DNA of 64,000 nucleotides, from the NCBI GenBank assembly GCA_018340805.1, contig JACMZG010001913.1:22168743-22232742 (forward strand). The letters run 5' to 3'. The first letter of the stretch is position 1, and every line of letters begins with the position of its first letter. The notes below the pieces were generated by a model. That model did not search any database. It saw only the letters and a program-made list of their open reading frames with translations, and was not told the origin of the DNA. Source of the DNA: Microvelia longipes (taxonomy: Eukaryota; Arthropoda; Insecta; Hemiptera; Veliidae). The translations under genes and the position numbers were made by a program. This document shows, piece by piece, positions 10,616 through 22,935 of the stretch.

Positions 10616-13600
10616 GACTACAAAACTTTCGCAGACGGTAAGAAGCGCATTTCACCAATTTTTATGAAAATGTAAAGTGCATACTTTAGAGCCGCTCGAA
10701 AAAAAAATATTCCCTTTAACATTCTCAAATATACTTGTATCTTGTATTAGGTGAAATTAGACGATTATATGTTTGCTTAATTGTGAGTTATTATTAGGTT
10801 AGTTAACTAAATATAAAATATTGATATAATAAAGTGTTTTACTGGGGTAAAGGAAAGTATACTAAGGCACTGGAGAGATTGGGTCAATATAAGAATAAAT
10901 GAGCCGTATCACAAGAAGGAATGGGTAAGAAAATAAAGTTAAAAGGAAGAAGCCTCATTCAAAAGATTTGGACTCGGTTTCACTCGAGGGAGTTTCGTAG
11001 GATCTTTATTGTGTAAATCCACTGAGAAAGAAAGAAAATCCTCACTGCTGAGGAGGGGGAGGGGAGATCCCACAGAAAAAGAGCCGAAGCAAATAAGCTT
11101 TTCTAGGGGGAGGGTGATCAGGAAAAACTCTGGTTTGCTTCGAACTCTGAATACCAATATAAGGGTGGAAGGGTTTTTTTTACCACATCTCCCTTCTTTT
11201 CAATAGTAAAATCCGATTCTGCCACTTCTCTCTCCTCTATGAAATTCAAGTGGTTAGAAAGTATTTTTTTTAAATCCCCACGACTAAGCTTTACCACCCC
11301 CAAAAAAAGATAAAAAATAAATGTACAAATAAAAAAAAATATAAGCCTTAAAACATATCCTTGCGGAATACTCTGATTATTTGATTATATAGACAAACTT
11401 TGTACTGTCAATGTTTAATAAACTTCATCTTATTAACATTCTTTTGTTCTTTTCATAAAGAATACCTGACAAACTATGTTTTTTTAATAAATATATTTTT
11501 CCTTGGTTCAGTTTTTTTTTTTTGCAATAACTTTCCTTTTCATTTCCTTTTTCTGCTTCTGAAATGACGCAAAGGAAAGAAATATCGGTTTATTATTCAA
11601 AGGTAGTCTTCGTGAGATAAACGAACGAGGAATATTTAAACTTGTTAATATTATTTAATAAAGTTCTTTACAGTTCCACAATCAAATTCGAAAAACTCTT
11701 TTTGGAACCTTACAAAAAGCTTTATTTCACCTCAAAGCTACCAGATAAAATAATGTAATGCAAGACACTCAAACGACAGATAAAACATATTTTTACTTTG
11801 TCTTTATTGTGGCGTTTATAGGAAATTTGATAATAATATTATTTTACCGTGTAACTAGTTTATAAATTATTATTTTTTGGAGCGGAGTTTTCAAAGTATC
11901 GGAGTTTTACGAAACAACTGAGATCCTGGAGTGTTTGGTCAAATAATAATTATTTATATTCAAACGTTTTGTAATGTGATGTTTAATGACTAGTTTAGGG
12001 AGTAAAGAAGCACTTTTTACTCCCAAGGAAGAAAATTTGGTTTCTATAATTTGAGTTAGAGCCCCCAAATCTTATTTTTTGGAATAATTTTCTGGATTAA
12101 ATTTATAAAGGGGGCTTGACGAAATATTAAATAAAAATATATTGGTCTAAACTCTGTTTTAGAAGAAGTTTTTTTATTTATTTTTTTGTATGTTTGCTAT
12201 ATAGGAGTTAAAGATATTTTTTTTCTTACACCAATAAGATGTAATACTGTCTATGATTATGATCTTAAATATAGTGAAACATACTTTATACTTTATTATA
12301 CCAATACTGAAACTAAATTTTAAAAAAACTTAAATTTGAACCCTGTACTGAATATTTCCCGAAGGAACATGAGTCGCTAAAACTTGATAAATAAAGCTTT
12401 TAAATAAAATTTCCAAAATGTATCAACATTTTATTAAAATTTCTTTATTATTACGTTTTTCGTACTAAAAACGCAATATAAAGGGACGGTGGTTTACTTA
12501 AAAAATATGACAGATGGTTGGGAAATGTTGGGGTGGGGAGGAAAAATGTGGGAATTTTCCCCAAGGTAGGGCACAAGGTGAAACGTGCTCTCGCATGCTA
12601 TCATAAAGATATGTATTAGCTTAGTCCCCGAGCTGCTCTTGCCCTAGGTTACTATCTATATATCTCTCCCGGTATAAATATATACACAATATATAACAAC
12701 CAGCACTGTAATGTACCGTAACATACTTTCTATATTGAATATTTATTGTATGTGTTTATTAAAAAATATGATGTGGCTCAAATTTATCTTATGTTTTATT
12801 TTTATACTCTGAAGTATTTCATGTTCATTAAATCGAGTGAATAAATTACGTTGATATATTTTAGAACATTTTTTAAGGTCTACTGTCACTGAAATAAAAA
12901 AAACATATAGACTCTAAATGTAGTGTTGATTTCATAACATTAAATTTTTAGAGCGACTGTAGAGTGTCTACAAACTCAAAAATGTCAGTAAAGTAAGATT
13001 TTATTGCTAAGGAGATAATAACATATTTTTACAAATACCAGATGTAAAATTTTACTTAACGCAGATAAAGTAAAATATTTAATTTTTTATTCTATTTTTT
13101 GAATGTGCCCCCCCCCCCCCTCAAAAAATGTGCAACATGGATGTGAAGCGATTCTATTTATTTAAATATAAATTATTGACTCGCTACGAAAGTCCATAAA
13201 CAAACTTTCGGAACAATGAAAACTCATTTCAGTCTAATTAAATAATCTACTATTTCAATCCTCAAAATATGACCAGAACTGTTATCAGAATTGAACCAAA
13301 TTTAGTATACGTCGTATTCAAAACTGCAGTATGCTTCATCGTGCATCCTTGTTTTTAATGAAGAGTAGAAAGTGAGTTTCGAAACATGATATCAGTGTAA
13401 ATATTATCAGCATAATTTGCTGAGCATATGTAGTAAAATTTAAGCCTCTACGATAAACAGTGACGAAGCAATTCAAGGGATTAAAAAAGGGTACTGGTGG
13501 CACAGCGTTCTATCAAATAATAATATAGGATATTAACTTCAAATTTATAAATATGATATTATTTAGATATTTTGTCAAATAACTTCTGGTAATCTGACCA

Positions 13601-13732
13601 ATATTAAAAAACATCATATTTTTAATTATTTTTGAGTTCTATACTGCGGCATATGAAACATTTGAGTAGGTTGACCTTTATCGGAATAATCTTTTTACTA
13701 TTTGTTATCGGAATTGTGTACTAACTTTGAAT

Positions 13733-13801
13733 ACATGCAGAAATCATACTACATACATGCAGACACCACATGCATACATACACCGCTGCATATACATGCA
13801 G
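13733..13801. repeat. Degenerate ACATGCAG cluster
   Basis: Seven or eight imperfect ACATGCAG/ACATACA words lie within 70 bp. It looks like a short decayed tandem repeat. Confidence 0.5.
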
Positions 13802-14421
13802 CCTTTAGTGTTAAGACGACTTTTATAAACGGACATGAATAATAAAAGTGACATTAAATTCCTTTAAAAAATACAGTTGACACTCCTTGAGATGCCAAGT
13901 ACGTTTCACTTGAATCTCGGATAAAATTTTCCCCAGATTAATCGAATTCTTAGCGCTAGGTGAACAAAATAGAAATTAAACATTAAAACTTTTTGCAGGA
14001 GTTAACAATTGTAGCATTCAGAGTGCACTAAAAATTTCTCGAGTCCTATTTGTAATAAATGTATTATGAAAGCTAATTTATGTAATTCATACATTGTTTA
14101 TTAGAAATTAAATTTCGCGTCTAATGATACATTTATTGATTATTGATGGACATATATTTGTTTGCGTGAAATGATTACAAAGCATCTAGCTTACGTATAA
14201 GATATACAGGAGCATCTAAGCAAGATGTAAATAGCGTCTAAGCAAGAAGCGTATAATAGAAGCAAGAATAATGCCATGTAATTTTTACGAGAAATTTTTG
14301 GAATTACGATGTTTTTTATTTTTTATACTGATGTTTAAATACTACATTGGTCTTTGTAGTAAGATAAACTGTAAACAAGCTTTTAGCTGTAACAACTAAA
14401 TTTATCTATAAAAAAGTCTAG

Positions 14422-14674
14422 TGAAACTTGTTTCTTGTTATAACAACACTGTTCTCTTAACCATCGAGATTTGGTTGAAAATACCACAGCTACTTCCTTT
14501 AATAAGAAATATCCTCAATGTCAGATGTTTCTCAATAAAACCACAACTTGTTCTCGTTGTTGAAGTTTAACAAGATTGGTATAAACCTGGTTCCATAACA
14601 TTTCTTACAACTTCTGTCGGTCCTTCTTGTGGTTTATACTACGACTATTATTTCAAATGTATTTTAATATTGAT
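14422..14674 (-). repeat. Dispersed repeat copy 2 (inverted partner of 8426-8679)
   Basis: The reverse complement of 8426-8679 with roughly one difference per 15-20 bases. The two copies lie about 5.7 kb apart in opposite orientation and could pair in a transcript that spans both. Confidence 0.85.
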
Positions 14675-15334
14675 ATAAATGTTCTAAGATAGATTTAAGA
14701 CTTATTTAAAATAACTTTAGGTTTTGTTTATTAATAACTCAGCAAATGAAAACCATGAACAATGTTTATATAATCTGATCAAGTTAAGTTTGGTGTGCTT
14801 GATATACATATCACATGCTTTAAAAAGCAACTGTGCCAAAAGGGCGAGGAAAAAAGAGTCCAAATATACACGACGATAAAAAAAATTACGTATACATCAT
14901 ATTCTAAGAGTTGAATTTTTACAAGAAAGATTTGTCTCCACCACTTCGTGAAAACCACAATGGAGGCCTTACAACACCTGAAACGCATAATTCCGGTGAC
15001 ATCCCGGTTCTGGATTTTATGCAAACACTATACTTGTCCTATATACCTTAGATATAAATGAGGAAAAGTAAAAACAAAATGAATGCAATAAAACTTAAGA
15101 AGAGGATAACAACATGAAAGGGAGACAGGTAACAAGCAGTATGTATATAAAGAGAGTATAGGTAAAGTGTCTGCATACTAGAAAGGATTAAAGAGGTATA
15201 AAGGTATCCATACTTTGCTTCTACATAAGTGAAACCTTCTGATATAGCAGTTAATTATTAAATTAGAAAATACCTTATTCTCTTAAACCTATGAATTTGG
15301 GTCTTTCACATAAACCTTCTTTTATTCATATATA
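14675..15334. other. No gene seen
   Basis: AT-rich, no repeat family recognised. An 81-codon frame at 14779-15024 (-) has no domain, and its position relative to the repeats gives no reason to call it. Confidence 0.5.
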
Positions 15335-15490
15335 TTTTTTTTACTTTTCCTCATTTATACCGTAGGTATATAGGAAAATTATTGTGCAAACAGATTTGAA
15401 TCAGGGATGTCACCGGAATTATCCGTTTCAGGTGTTTTTAAGGCCTCTTGAGTAGTTTTTACAAAGTTGTCTGTCTGTGTGTTTTTTTTG
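15335..15490 (+). repeat. 5S-box repeat family, 5' fragment
   Basis: One of the best 5' ends: ACTTTTCCTCATTTATACCG, GTAGGTATATAGGAAAATTA, AATTATCCGTTTCAGGTG, GGCCTCTTGAGTAG and AAGTTGTCTGTCTGTGTG. The repeat resumes at about 15958 after roughly 470 bp of unrelated sequence. Confidence 0.8.
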
Positions 15491-15957
15491 CTTCATTATT
15501 TGAAGCCAGCATTTCACCCCTGCTCCCAGGTCTGATCACAGGGAATGACAGCCTTTAAATATTAAGTCATATCTTACAAAACATTTTACAGCTATTATTT
15601 TTTTAAAGAAAAAAGAAAGAAATGAAAGTGTAGTAGAAATTGAGTAAGGAAGTACCTGAGGCCATCAACTCCAGTGTTTTACTTACTTAATTCGCAAAGC
15701 AGTTTTTACTTTTATATCAAACACTATAAATATGGATACTCAACGATTTAAGTAGTGGCCTAAAAGCTCCACTTTAGGTACTTCCTTTAGCATAAGAGGT
15801 GTAAGTAAACAAAATATATAAAAGTAAATAAAATCGAACAACAATACACAAATACATCATCACAATAAGTTTAAATTAAGAAACAATAATTATGTGTCTG
15901 TGTGTTTAATAATAAATAATATAATGTGTTTAATAATAAATAATAAAACAATAAGTC

Positions 15958-16390
15958 TGTCTGTGTGTGTGTGCCCGTTATCATCGTAGCTCCCAGCGAA
16001 CCTACGCTAAAGGGTTAAAACTTTTCACTAAAATTAGTCTATAGGGGCAATTGTGTTATTCGGAATATCACTTTTATAACGTCTTTAACCCGCAAAAATT
16101 ACATATGGTTAAGTTTCATCTTATTACCAGCATTAGTTCAATTTTTATTAGATGGCTTGTGTACTTTAAGAAAATGGAATGAATTAAAAATAATGTAATT
16201 GATTTGAAATTTAGTTCAAATGTATCCCTTTACGTAATAAATAAGTATAGCAAGTTTTGTTTATCATATGACACTTCTATAATTATTAAAATTAGTCAAT
16301 TATCAAAATATAATTTTAACACAATTGATATTTCTAAGTCAAATAAACTCGCAGACAAACAATCATCAACCAAAGTATTTTTATGAGTGT
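15958..16390 (+). repeat. 5S-box repeat family, middle fragment
   Basis: It resumes in the (GT)n tract and continues through GTTATCATCGTAGCTCCCAG, ACGCTAAAGGGTTAAAAC, TCATCTTATTACCAGCATTA and CCCTTTACGTAATAAATAAG. The sequence diverges before the 5S-like module would begin. The open frame at 16204-16386 is only read-through of this repeat. With 15335-15490 this may be one copy split by a ~470-bp insertion. Confidence 0.7.
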
Positions 16391-16664
16391 CGACATAAAG
16401 GAAAGTAAAAAATTGTGTGCAAGACATTTTGGTAATTTTCCTCAGTGTCATAATTATTCATTGATTAAGGAGGCATTATTTCGGTTTCGCTACCCTCAAC
16501 CTCAGAATAAGGTATTTATTTTAAGTCTAGGGTGTTAGGACTGACTATACGGACTCGCTTCGGTAACTCTCCCAATGTCATGATTACCTAAGCAGTTACT
16601 TTGTTCTCGCTACACCCAACCTCAGAATTATTAGCTAACAATTTTTCTCTAGCATGGTTGTATG

Positions 16665-16805
16665 TGACACAGACACAAACACTCAGACAGCATGATGAAA
16701 ACTACCCTGAACGTCATTGAAATGCCTGAAACGTATAATAATGGTAAAACCTTGGTTTTTGATTTTTAGGGTCAACACATACTTTTCCCACATATCTAAA
16801 GTAAA
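16665..16805 (-). repeat. 5S-box repeat family, 5' fragment, minus strand
   Basis: The reverse complement carries the CA-rich (GT on -) block, the CCTGAAACGTATAATAATGG equivalent of the family's CCGTTTCAGG block, and a start block ending in a CTTTAGATATGTGGGAAAAG motif. Confidence 0.6.
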
Positions 16806-17454
16806 CATTCTGATGCGGGGGTCCGCGTCAGAATTTCCCGAACGGATTGTTTTATGTTAGTAATATAGAATTCTTATAATAACACAAGATACAAAAAGGT
16901 TAAATAAAGTATCTTTTTGGGTTTAGTAGAAATATCTAAGAATTCATGGTACAGAGTATAAAGGAAAAACGTTGGAAATTTCTACTTGAAAATTCCTTTT
17001 TTAAGGGTTTGACTATGTTAGAGGCGAAATTGAGTTCTCTAAACATGTATGCCTTGACTCTTAGGGATTACATCCCTTTTGCTGCTATTATACTTCTCTT
17101 CCTTCTTTCTTCTCTTCCATCTTCTATTCTATGCTTCTCTTTTCTACTTCATACTTCGATATCATTCTATCCTTTAAGCTCATCTTCCATTCTCTACATT
17201 ATGCCTTCCTCTTTAGACAATTATAGCCTTATTTTCCAATCATTACTCTTATCTTATGGTTCAAATTTCTGTATTTTTCTCAACGTCAAAATTATCTCCT
17301 TTCTTTATACGATGCTTCACTCCATTTTTGATGTTTTTTACATTTCTATTCTCTATGATGCCATAGAGATGTATTACTAGAGAGGCCCTATAGGTTAAAT
17401 TTTGAAACATCGAAAATGTGACCTGAATACCTCGCTAATAAATACAATCAATAT

Positions 17455-18182
17455 AGAAAGAATAGAATAGAAAAAAATGTTTATTTTTACAATAATAATG
17501 AAAACAAAATATTATCTTACAATAACATTTAAAACGTTTGTAACAAACGTTATGACCATGGTCTGAGACCGTCGGTCTTTGATTATTCTTATTATTTTTA
17601 TTTATATTCAATTATATATTTTTAAATCTTTTTTAATTATTTTTTATAAATATATTTTATTTTATAATACTGTTTAATATTATTTTTAACTGGCATTTAC
17701 AATTTCTTTTAAAGAGTGAGAACTGGTTAAGATTCTGCATCAAATTACCTGGAATTGTGATACTTAGCAATAAGGAAAAGTAATAAAAAATTTAAGAAAG
17801 AAAAAAATATATATACACTTCTAAAATTCCTAAATTGAAAAAAGAGAAAAAAAGAAAAATCATCACTATAACTGAATAAATTATAATTTAATTTTACTGT
17901 ATAAACTAATAATTTAAAAATTTATATTTAATTTTCTAAAAAAATATATTTTAGAATTTATAATAATGATAAATTTGCTAAATCAATATTGCTGTGTAAT
18001 TTATGTGTATTTTTAATAATTTTGAATGATTCAATTTAGTTAATTGTAATTTATATTTAATAGAAATAATGTCTTTACAAAAACCAATTTAATTTATTTA
18101 TTAAAAATTGAATTCTTTTATAAGTTGCCATCTATATGTGAGAGAAACTTTCTCTCACATATATCTATATCACACATATACT
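17455..18182 (-). other. Probable 3' UTR and tail of the LINE at 18183-19445
   Basis: Downstream of the RT reading frame on the minus strand the sequence is strongly AT-rich for ~700 bp. On that strand it ends in CTATTCTATTCTTTC, a short tandem tail like those closing many non-LTR retrotransposons. A similar tail with matching upstream bases occurs at 40845-40940. Assignment to the same element is inference. Confidence 0.4.
18133..18163. repeat. Perfect 15-bp palindrome with 1-nt centre
   Basis: Arms 18133-18147 (TATATGTGAGAGAAA) and 18149-18163 are exact inverted copies around a single C. It lies 20 bp beyond the last RT codon of the neighbouring LINE. Confidence 0.85.
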
Positions 18183-19445
18183 CTATATCTTATTGAGAAA
18201 CTTTACTAATTTTTTCATATTATCCCCTACAGTAATAAATTGATTGTAATGTTTTAATGTAAAGAATTTACACTTAAAATGCCGGATTCTGTATTCACTA
18301 ATAATAGGACATTCTGAAATAAAGTGAAATGTGGTTTCTTCTTTATTTTGATTACAAAGAGAACATAATGCACTCCTCTTTCCTTTATTCCATGGTTTAA
18401 CATTGAGATTGATAAGGCCACATCTCACTTTAAACAACCATCTTATTTCTACCATTCCCATATAATTATTTTAATACCAACCATTTTGTAGGGGTGGCAG
18501 TCCTGCATAGTGGGGCTCAAATTTGAGTTCTTAACCATTAAGTCAATTTCTCTAGAATAATTTTCTTTCCATAAATTGACTAAGCTGAGCATCTGATTTT
18601 TCCATAACCTCCTATCTTCCCAATTAAAAGAAAAATTAGCTTTAAACTTATTTTCCAGCTGCACCCAATCATTATACCAACCCGTGTTAGCTCTTATGGA
18701 TTCTCTTACAAGTTGTCTGGGTAGTCTGCTTTCACTCATATCTGTTACTATTTTATTTATATAATTAATATGCAATGAAATATTTCTTTCAAAGATGGTC
18801 ATCATTTTAAATTCCTTTTCCAACATAAAATTGGGTGTATATGAGGGTGCTTGTAATATTCTTTTTAAATAGTAGCGTCTGAATTGTTCTAATTTTTCAT
18901 TTTCTATCTCCCCAAAAACCTCAGCTCCATATGAAAGAACACTTCTTATCACTGCTTCATAAACTTTAAATTTATCCGCAATTTCTATTAAGTTATTGCT
19001 AAAAAGCGTCTCTAGACGGTATTTAGAGCTAGTTTGCAAGTTTGGATCTTCTCCTCTATATGCTGGGTAAAAGTGAGTTTGGAGGTAAGAGTTAAACCAA
19101 GGTATTTATGAGAATTAACAATTTCAATTATTTGATCGTTTAATTTCCATTGTCTGTTCCCTACAGGACCACCTTTTCTAAAGATAATAATTTTAGATTT
19201 GTCCATATTAACCTTTAGACCCCATAAGGCACAGTATTGGCCTAATCTATCAATCATCTTTTGTAAGATTTGAGGATTATCAGCCAAGATAACTAAATCA
19301 TCTGCGTACAGCAGTAGTCGGATATTTAAATTATTTATACTTATGCCCCCTCCTAGAAAAGCCTCTAAGTCATTAACTAGTAAGGCAAATAAAAGTGGAC
19401 TTAGTGGACAACCCTGTTTAAGCCCCATTTCAAAATACAAACAAA
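18183..19445 (-). pseudogene. Non-LTR retrotransposon (LINE) reverse transcriptase, 5'-truncated and frameshifted
   Basis: Three overlapping minus-strand frames together give the C-terminal part of a LINE ORF2. The first frame (19012-19440) has the RT motif GLKQGCPLSPLLFALLVND, then the catalytic box with YADDLVILAD (YADD) and the later WGLKVNMDKSKI block. The second (18449-19039) holds the thumb and connection region, with VLSYGAEVFGE followed by FRRYYLKRILQAP. The third (18183-18461) ends in a zinc-knuckle-like C-x2-C-x10-H-x4-C motif (CSLC ... HFISEC). Endonuclease and N-terminal RT motifs are absent because homology stops abruptly near 19445. At least two frameshifts separate the frames, so it cannot make an active enzyme. 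The clade is uncertain. Confidence 0.9.
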
Positions 19446-21898
19446 TAATCAGTACAAACTTTCAGTAACTTATACAGTAGAGCGTTAAAAATACAAATCA
19501 AAATACAAGAAATGTGCGGGGAGCCGAAAACAATTGATTTATTACAACCTTAACTCACTCTTGGAGGAGGTTTCAATAATGTTACACAGAGCCCCTGAGA
19601 GCTCAAAAAAAGCGCTAGGCCTCGCATAACTATAGCAATGTGTCTCATTCTTCCTCAAGAATCTAAAGCGTTTCATTTCTGAATACTTACAAAATTTCTC
19701 TTGACGACCGTTGGGAGATAAGAGAAGAACCGATAAATATAAGAAAATGTTTTGAAGAAGTTATACCCTAAGGTTGATATTATTCAGGGTATAACAGTAT
19801 TTGAAGAGATTGTGCAGTAAGATGTAGAGCTAATACATTAATAATAAAGTTAATAGATGTGTATGAAATTGAGAGAATTACAGTAATAAAATTGAGAAGA
19901 TATCATGAACAATACCAGTTAATAATAAGTGGCAAAGCAGAAATTAGTGTTGCTAGAACTATTTTGCAAAACAAGTATGACAGACGGTGGGACTTAGACG
20001 CCAAAATAAAAAGTTTAAGGGAAGGAAGTCTAACTAAAATGAAATTCAGTTTCAAGAAGGTTTAACGTTGCTTTTGATTAGAGCTAGGTTGATGAAAGTT
20101 TTAGAAAATAAGTTCAAACGTGTAGATGCCCAAGAGTATGCTCTGCAAAACGAGGCAATTGATATAATCACTCAAAAAGATAAGAAAATTGATGTAATAG
20201 AGCTTGGAGAGACAAAGGATGCAGAAGTAAAGATGAGGACTCTAGAGATAAGCACAACCATGATGACAAAGAATGTAAGATTAATATATTTATGGCAAAA
20301 GTTAACAGAACGCAGAAGATGCTAACTTTAAAAGTTCTCTGCACTGAGATGCACAAGTGGAAGAGAAAGTGAATACAAAGGAGAGGGCAGAAAGGAAGAT
20401 CCAGTCGAGTTAATTGAGGTTAGTGGTGGTGATTCCAAGGAAATTATTGGGAAACAAGGAATCAACAAATTCAATAATGAAAGAAAAAGGATCAAAAGAA
20501 AAATAGATAAAGTTTGACTGACAAATTGACTGTAGTTTGTGAGACAATTTGGGTCTCTAAGTAGTCGCGTCAGTTCCTTACAAAAATGTAAAATAATTAA
20601 GTTTGACCATTTAAGAAATAAGTTAGTTAATCTAAAAGAAGTTGAGGTTATAATAAAAGGGTTTATAATTTTGTAAGATGCAGGTCAGAAGGATAGGGAC
20701 AAAAAATCAGTGTAGCGATTTGTTTATATGTATATATTTATAGTTATGTTTATATATTATGTTATGTATATGTGAATTCGATATTTTATTTTCCAATGTT
20801 AGTTTATTTTTATTGTTAAAAATAATAAATTTTGGGGAAAGGTATTGAAACAATTTAAAGTTCATATTAAATAAGAAGTATAATCCTAGAGACATCTCCG
20901 TGTAGATGATATTAAAAATATATTTTGATAGTTGACTGACAGATAAATAGATAATTAAAGAAGTATTATATGATGTCAATAATTTCATTCTTGCACAGAA
21001 ATCCAAATCAATTTTAGAACAAATTGGCTATTTCTTTATAAATAAGCCCATTTCACTATACCATGCAAACTTATACTGGGGCGACACTTAAGAGTTTTAA
21101 TCATTTCTCCTCATTATGCGCAAAAGTCACTCTCATAAATGTTCTTTAATTTAAAATATATTGAAATAAAAACAACATGGATTATATTCCACTATAATAT
21201 AAAACTGTCTTGGTTTTTGCCCAAAATAGCGCGGCGTTGTTCCAATAAAGATCTGATAAAGTATTTATATTCGACCTTTTTTATTCTCATATTTCATCCT
21301 TAAATAAATACGTAACTTATAAAAGACAGGGACCATTTTTTATTTTATTTTTTTCCATTTCTGTTGATGAAGTAAAATGAATTTTATTATTTTTTTTCTA
21401 TGTTCTTTTCATTTTTAATTTAATTTTTGTTTATTAATATATTGCTGTTTTCAAGTCCTTTAATTTCACTTTTCCTTTTTTTCTGTCCATGTTTTAGATA
21501 ATTTGTTTTTTCTCGTACTAGACATTTAGTTTTTATCCTTTGTTCATTTTACTGACGTTTACAATGATATACTGACTTTTTAATTTATTTTTTTACGTAT
21601 CTGGTATGTTTTGGTTGTTATATTTGGATTTTCCTCTTGTTTTTGGCTATCTAAATGAATTATGTTTTGACTCCAATATTTTTCTCTATTTATCTAGTTT
21701 CTATTGACCCTTGTAGAGTTCTTGTATTTCTATTATTTATAATTTGTCTGTTTTTTTTCGTTAAAACAGGAACCGAAAACCAATGACTAACGTTTAAATA
21801 TTGGCTAATTTATATTGTAATCTGTTTCTAAAAGCTGTTATATATTTTGAATTTCTGCATTTAGCGAATTTTCTCTTCTTTTGTGGGAAAATGTTGGA
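19446..21898. other. Mostly unassigned; uncertain ORF pair at 19859-20325
   Basis: It begins at the 5' truncation point of the LINE. Apart from the purine-rich open stretch listed next I recognise nothing. The frame at 20707-21006 (-) is AT-rich and has no domain. Confidence 0.45.
19859..20325 (+). CDS. Two adjoining open frames, lysine/glutamate-rich, unrecognised
   Basis: Two frames in series, 19859-20065 (68 aa) and 20068-20325 (85 aa), separated by a TAA and one base. The composition (K, E, D, I, L; heptad-like spacing in the second) suggests helices, possibly coiled coil, and is less AT-biased than its surroundings. That is compatible with a decayed coding unit such as a retroelement ORF1-type protein, but no zinc knuckle, RRM or other signature is visible. 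There are no convincing splice sites. It may equally be chance. I give it low confidence and no function. Confidence 0.2.
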
Positions 21899-21915
21899 TA
21901 TACATATACATATAT

Positions 21916-21946
<31 letters not shown>

Positions 21947-21947
21947 C
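21899..21947. repeat. (AT)n microsatellite
   Basis: TATACATATACA leads into a nearly pure TA tract of about 45 bp. Confidence 0.9.
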
Positions 21948-22892
21948 AATTGATTCTTTATATAAAATCCCCGTTTTGATTTGTATTTTTTACATTTTCT
22001 TATTTTTACCTACGGGATGTCAATATATATCTATGTAGAATCTACATACACAAGTTAAGTCTACATCAAGTGTGTGTAAGTTACTTCAACGCCTCTGATA
22101 AGTTAAACAGAGTGACATACATTTTTTCATGATTGCCAAGTCTCATAGTTACTGCTACTAACACTAATTCACTGTAACATACAACTTAATATTAACTTTT
22201 TTGAATGTTAACATTTGTCTAATTACATTAAGGTCTAAAAAAGTTTTGAACAGATGAATAAGGTGTATAAAAATCAGGCATGTTTTTAAATTTTTTGAGA
22301 CGTTAGAGACCCTTGAGGTTTTTTAGCTATTGTTAGATATACGTAGCTATTTTTTATTACATCGAAACTATAGTAAGAATGAATTTCTCTGGAAGGTAGT
22401 AGCATATGTAATACAGTAATATCTACCTTGTACCCTTCTTAAATCAAGAGACGTGTGTGAAAACTACTCCTAACTGCAATTGGCAGGTAAAAATATTTTC
22501 TTTCAAGTGCCTATACTTGAAATTTAGAAAGGATATTTACAGAGGTTTCTAATATATTTAGTTTATCTTGCTTTTAGTATGATAGGTGTAGATAGTCTAA
22601 AGGGAATAAACATGGCATAATAAGAATCTCTAGAAGTCTTTTATAATTTTGAAATGCTTTGTATTGAATTTTGTGTTACCAATGACACTGTATTTACTTG
22701 GGAGAAAGAGGGCCTTGTTAGTTTAATGGTTGACACCTGGTTTCGGTCCTTTAGGAGTTTTATACAAGAGATGGAAATTCTTTTATTTAGAGTCCTTCAA
22801 AAAGGACGTTAAACTGATGTTACCCGTAAAGTGCGATGTCAGGTACCCGTAAAGATTCGTGATATGTTGGAGACCACATTAATATAAATATG

Positions 22893-22935
22893 CAACCGAC
22901 GTTCGCTTCCACTGTGGGAGGCATCTTCAGAGATG
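22893..22935 (-). ncRNA. Hammerhead-like motif of a Penelope terminal repeat, degenerate
   Basis: On the minus strand it reads CTCTGAAGATGCCTCCCAC, then AGTGGAAGCGAACGTCGG. This is the same sequence as the better motif at 41416-41457 except that GAAAC has become GAAC. The core loses one invariant A, so it is probably inactive. It marks a second copy of that terminal repeat in the opposite orientation. No Penelope ORF was recognised right beside it. Confidence 0.5.

Larger units (their letters stand above)
8680..14421. other. Intergenic or intronic stretch, fragments only
   Basis: About 5.7 kb with no recognisable exon. It contains two fragments of the 5S-box family, a short GAG/CTC-type repeat near 9536, a C12 run near 13107 and a degenerate ACATGCAG cluster near 13733 (all but the run listed separately). 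Short ORFs at 10939-11303 overlap on both strands, lie in G-rich low-complexity sequence and carry no domain. Confidence 0.5.

Noticed and set aside
10939..11303. Overlapping ORFs on both strands
   Set aside because: Mutually overlapping frames in a G-rich low-complexity patch, none with a domain.
16946..17380. 144-codon open frame on + with hydrophobic, serine-rich product
   Set aside because: It is the longest uninterrupted frame in the window but lies in pyrimidine-rich low-complexity sequence, which yields F, L and S runs by composition. No family, signal sequence or splice context supports it.
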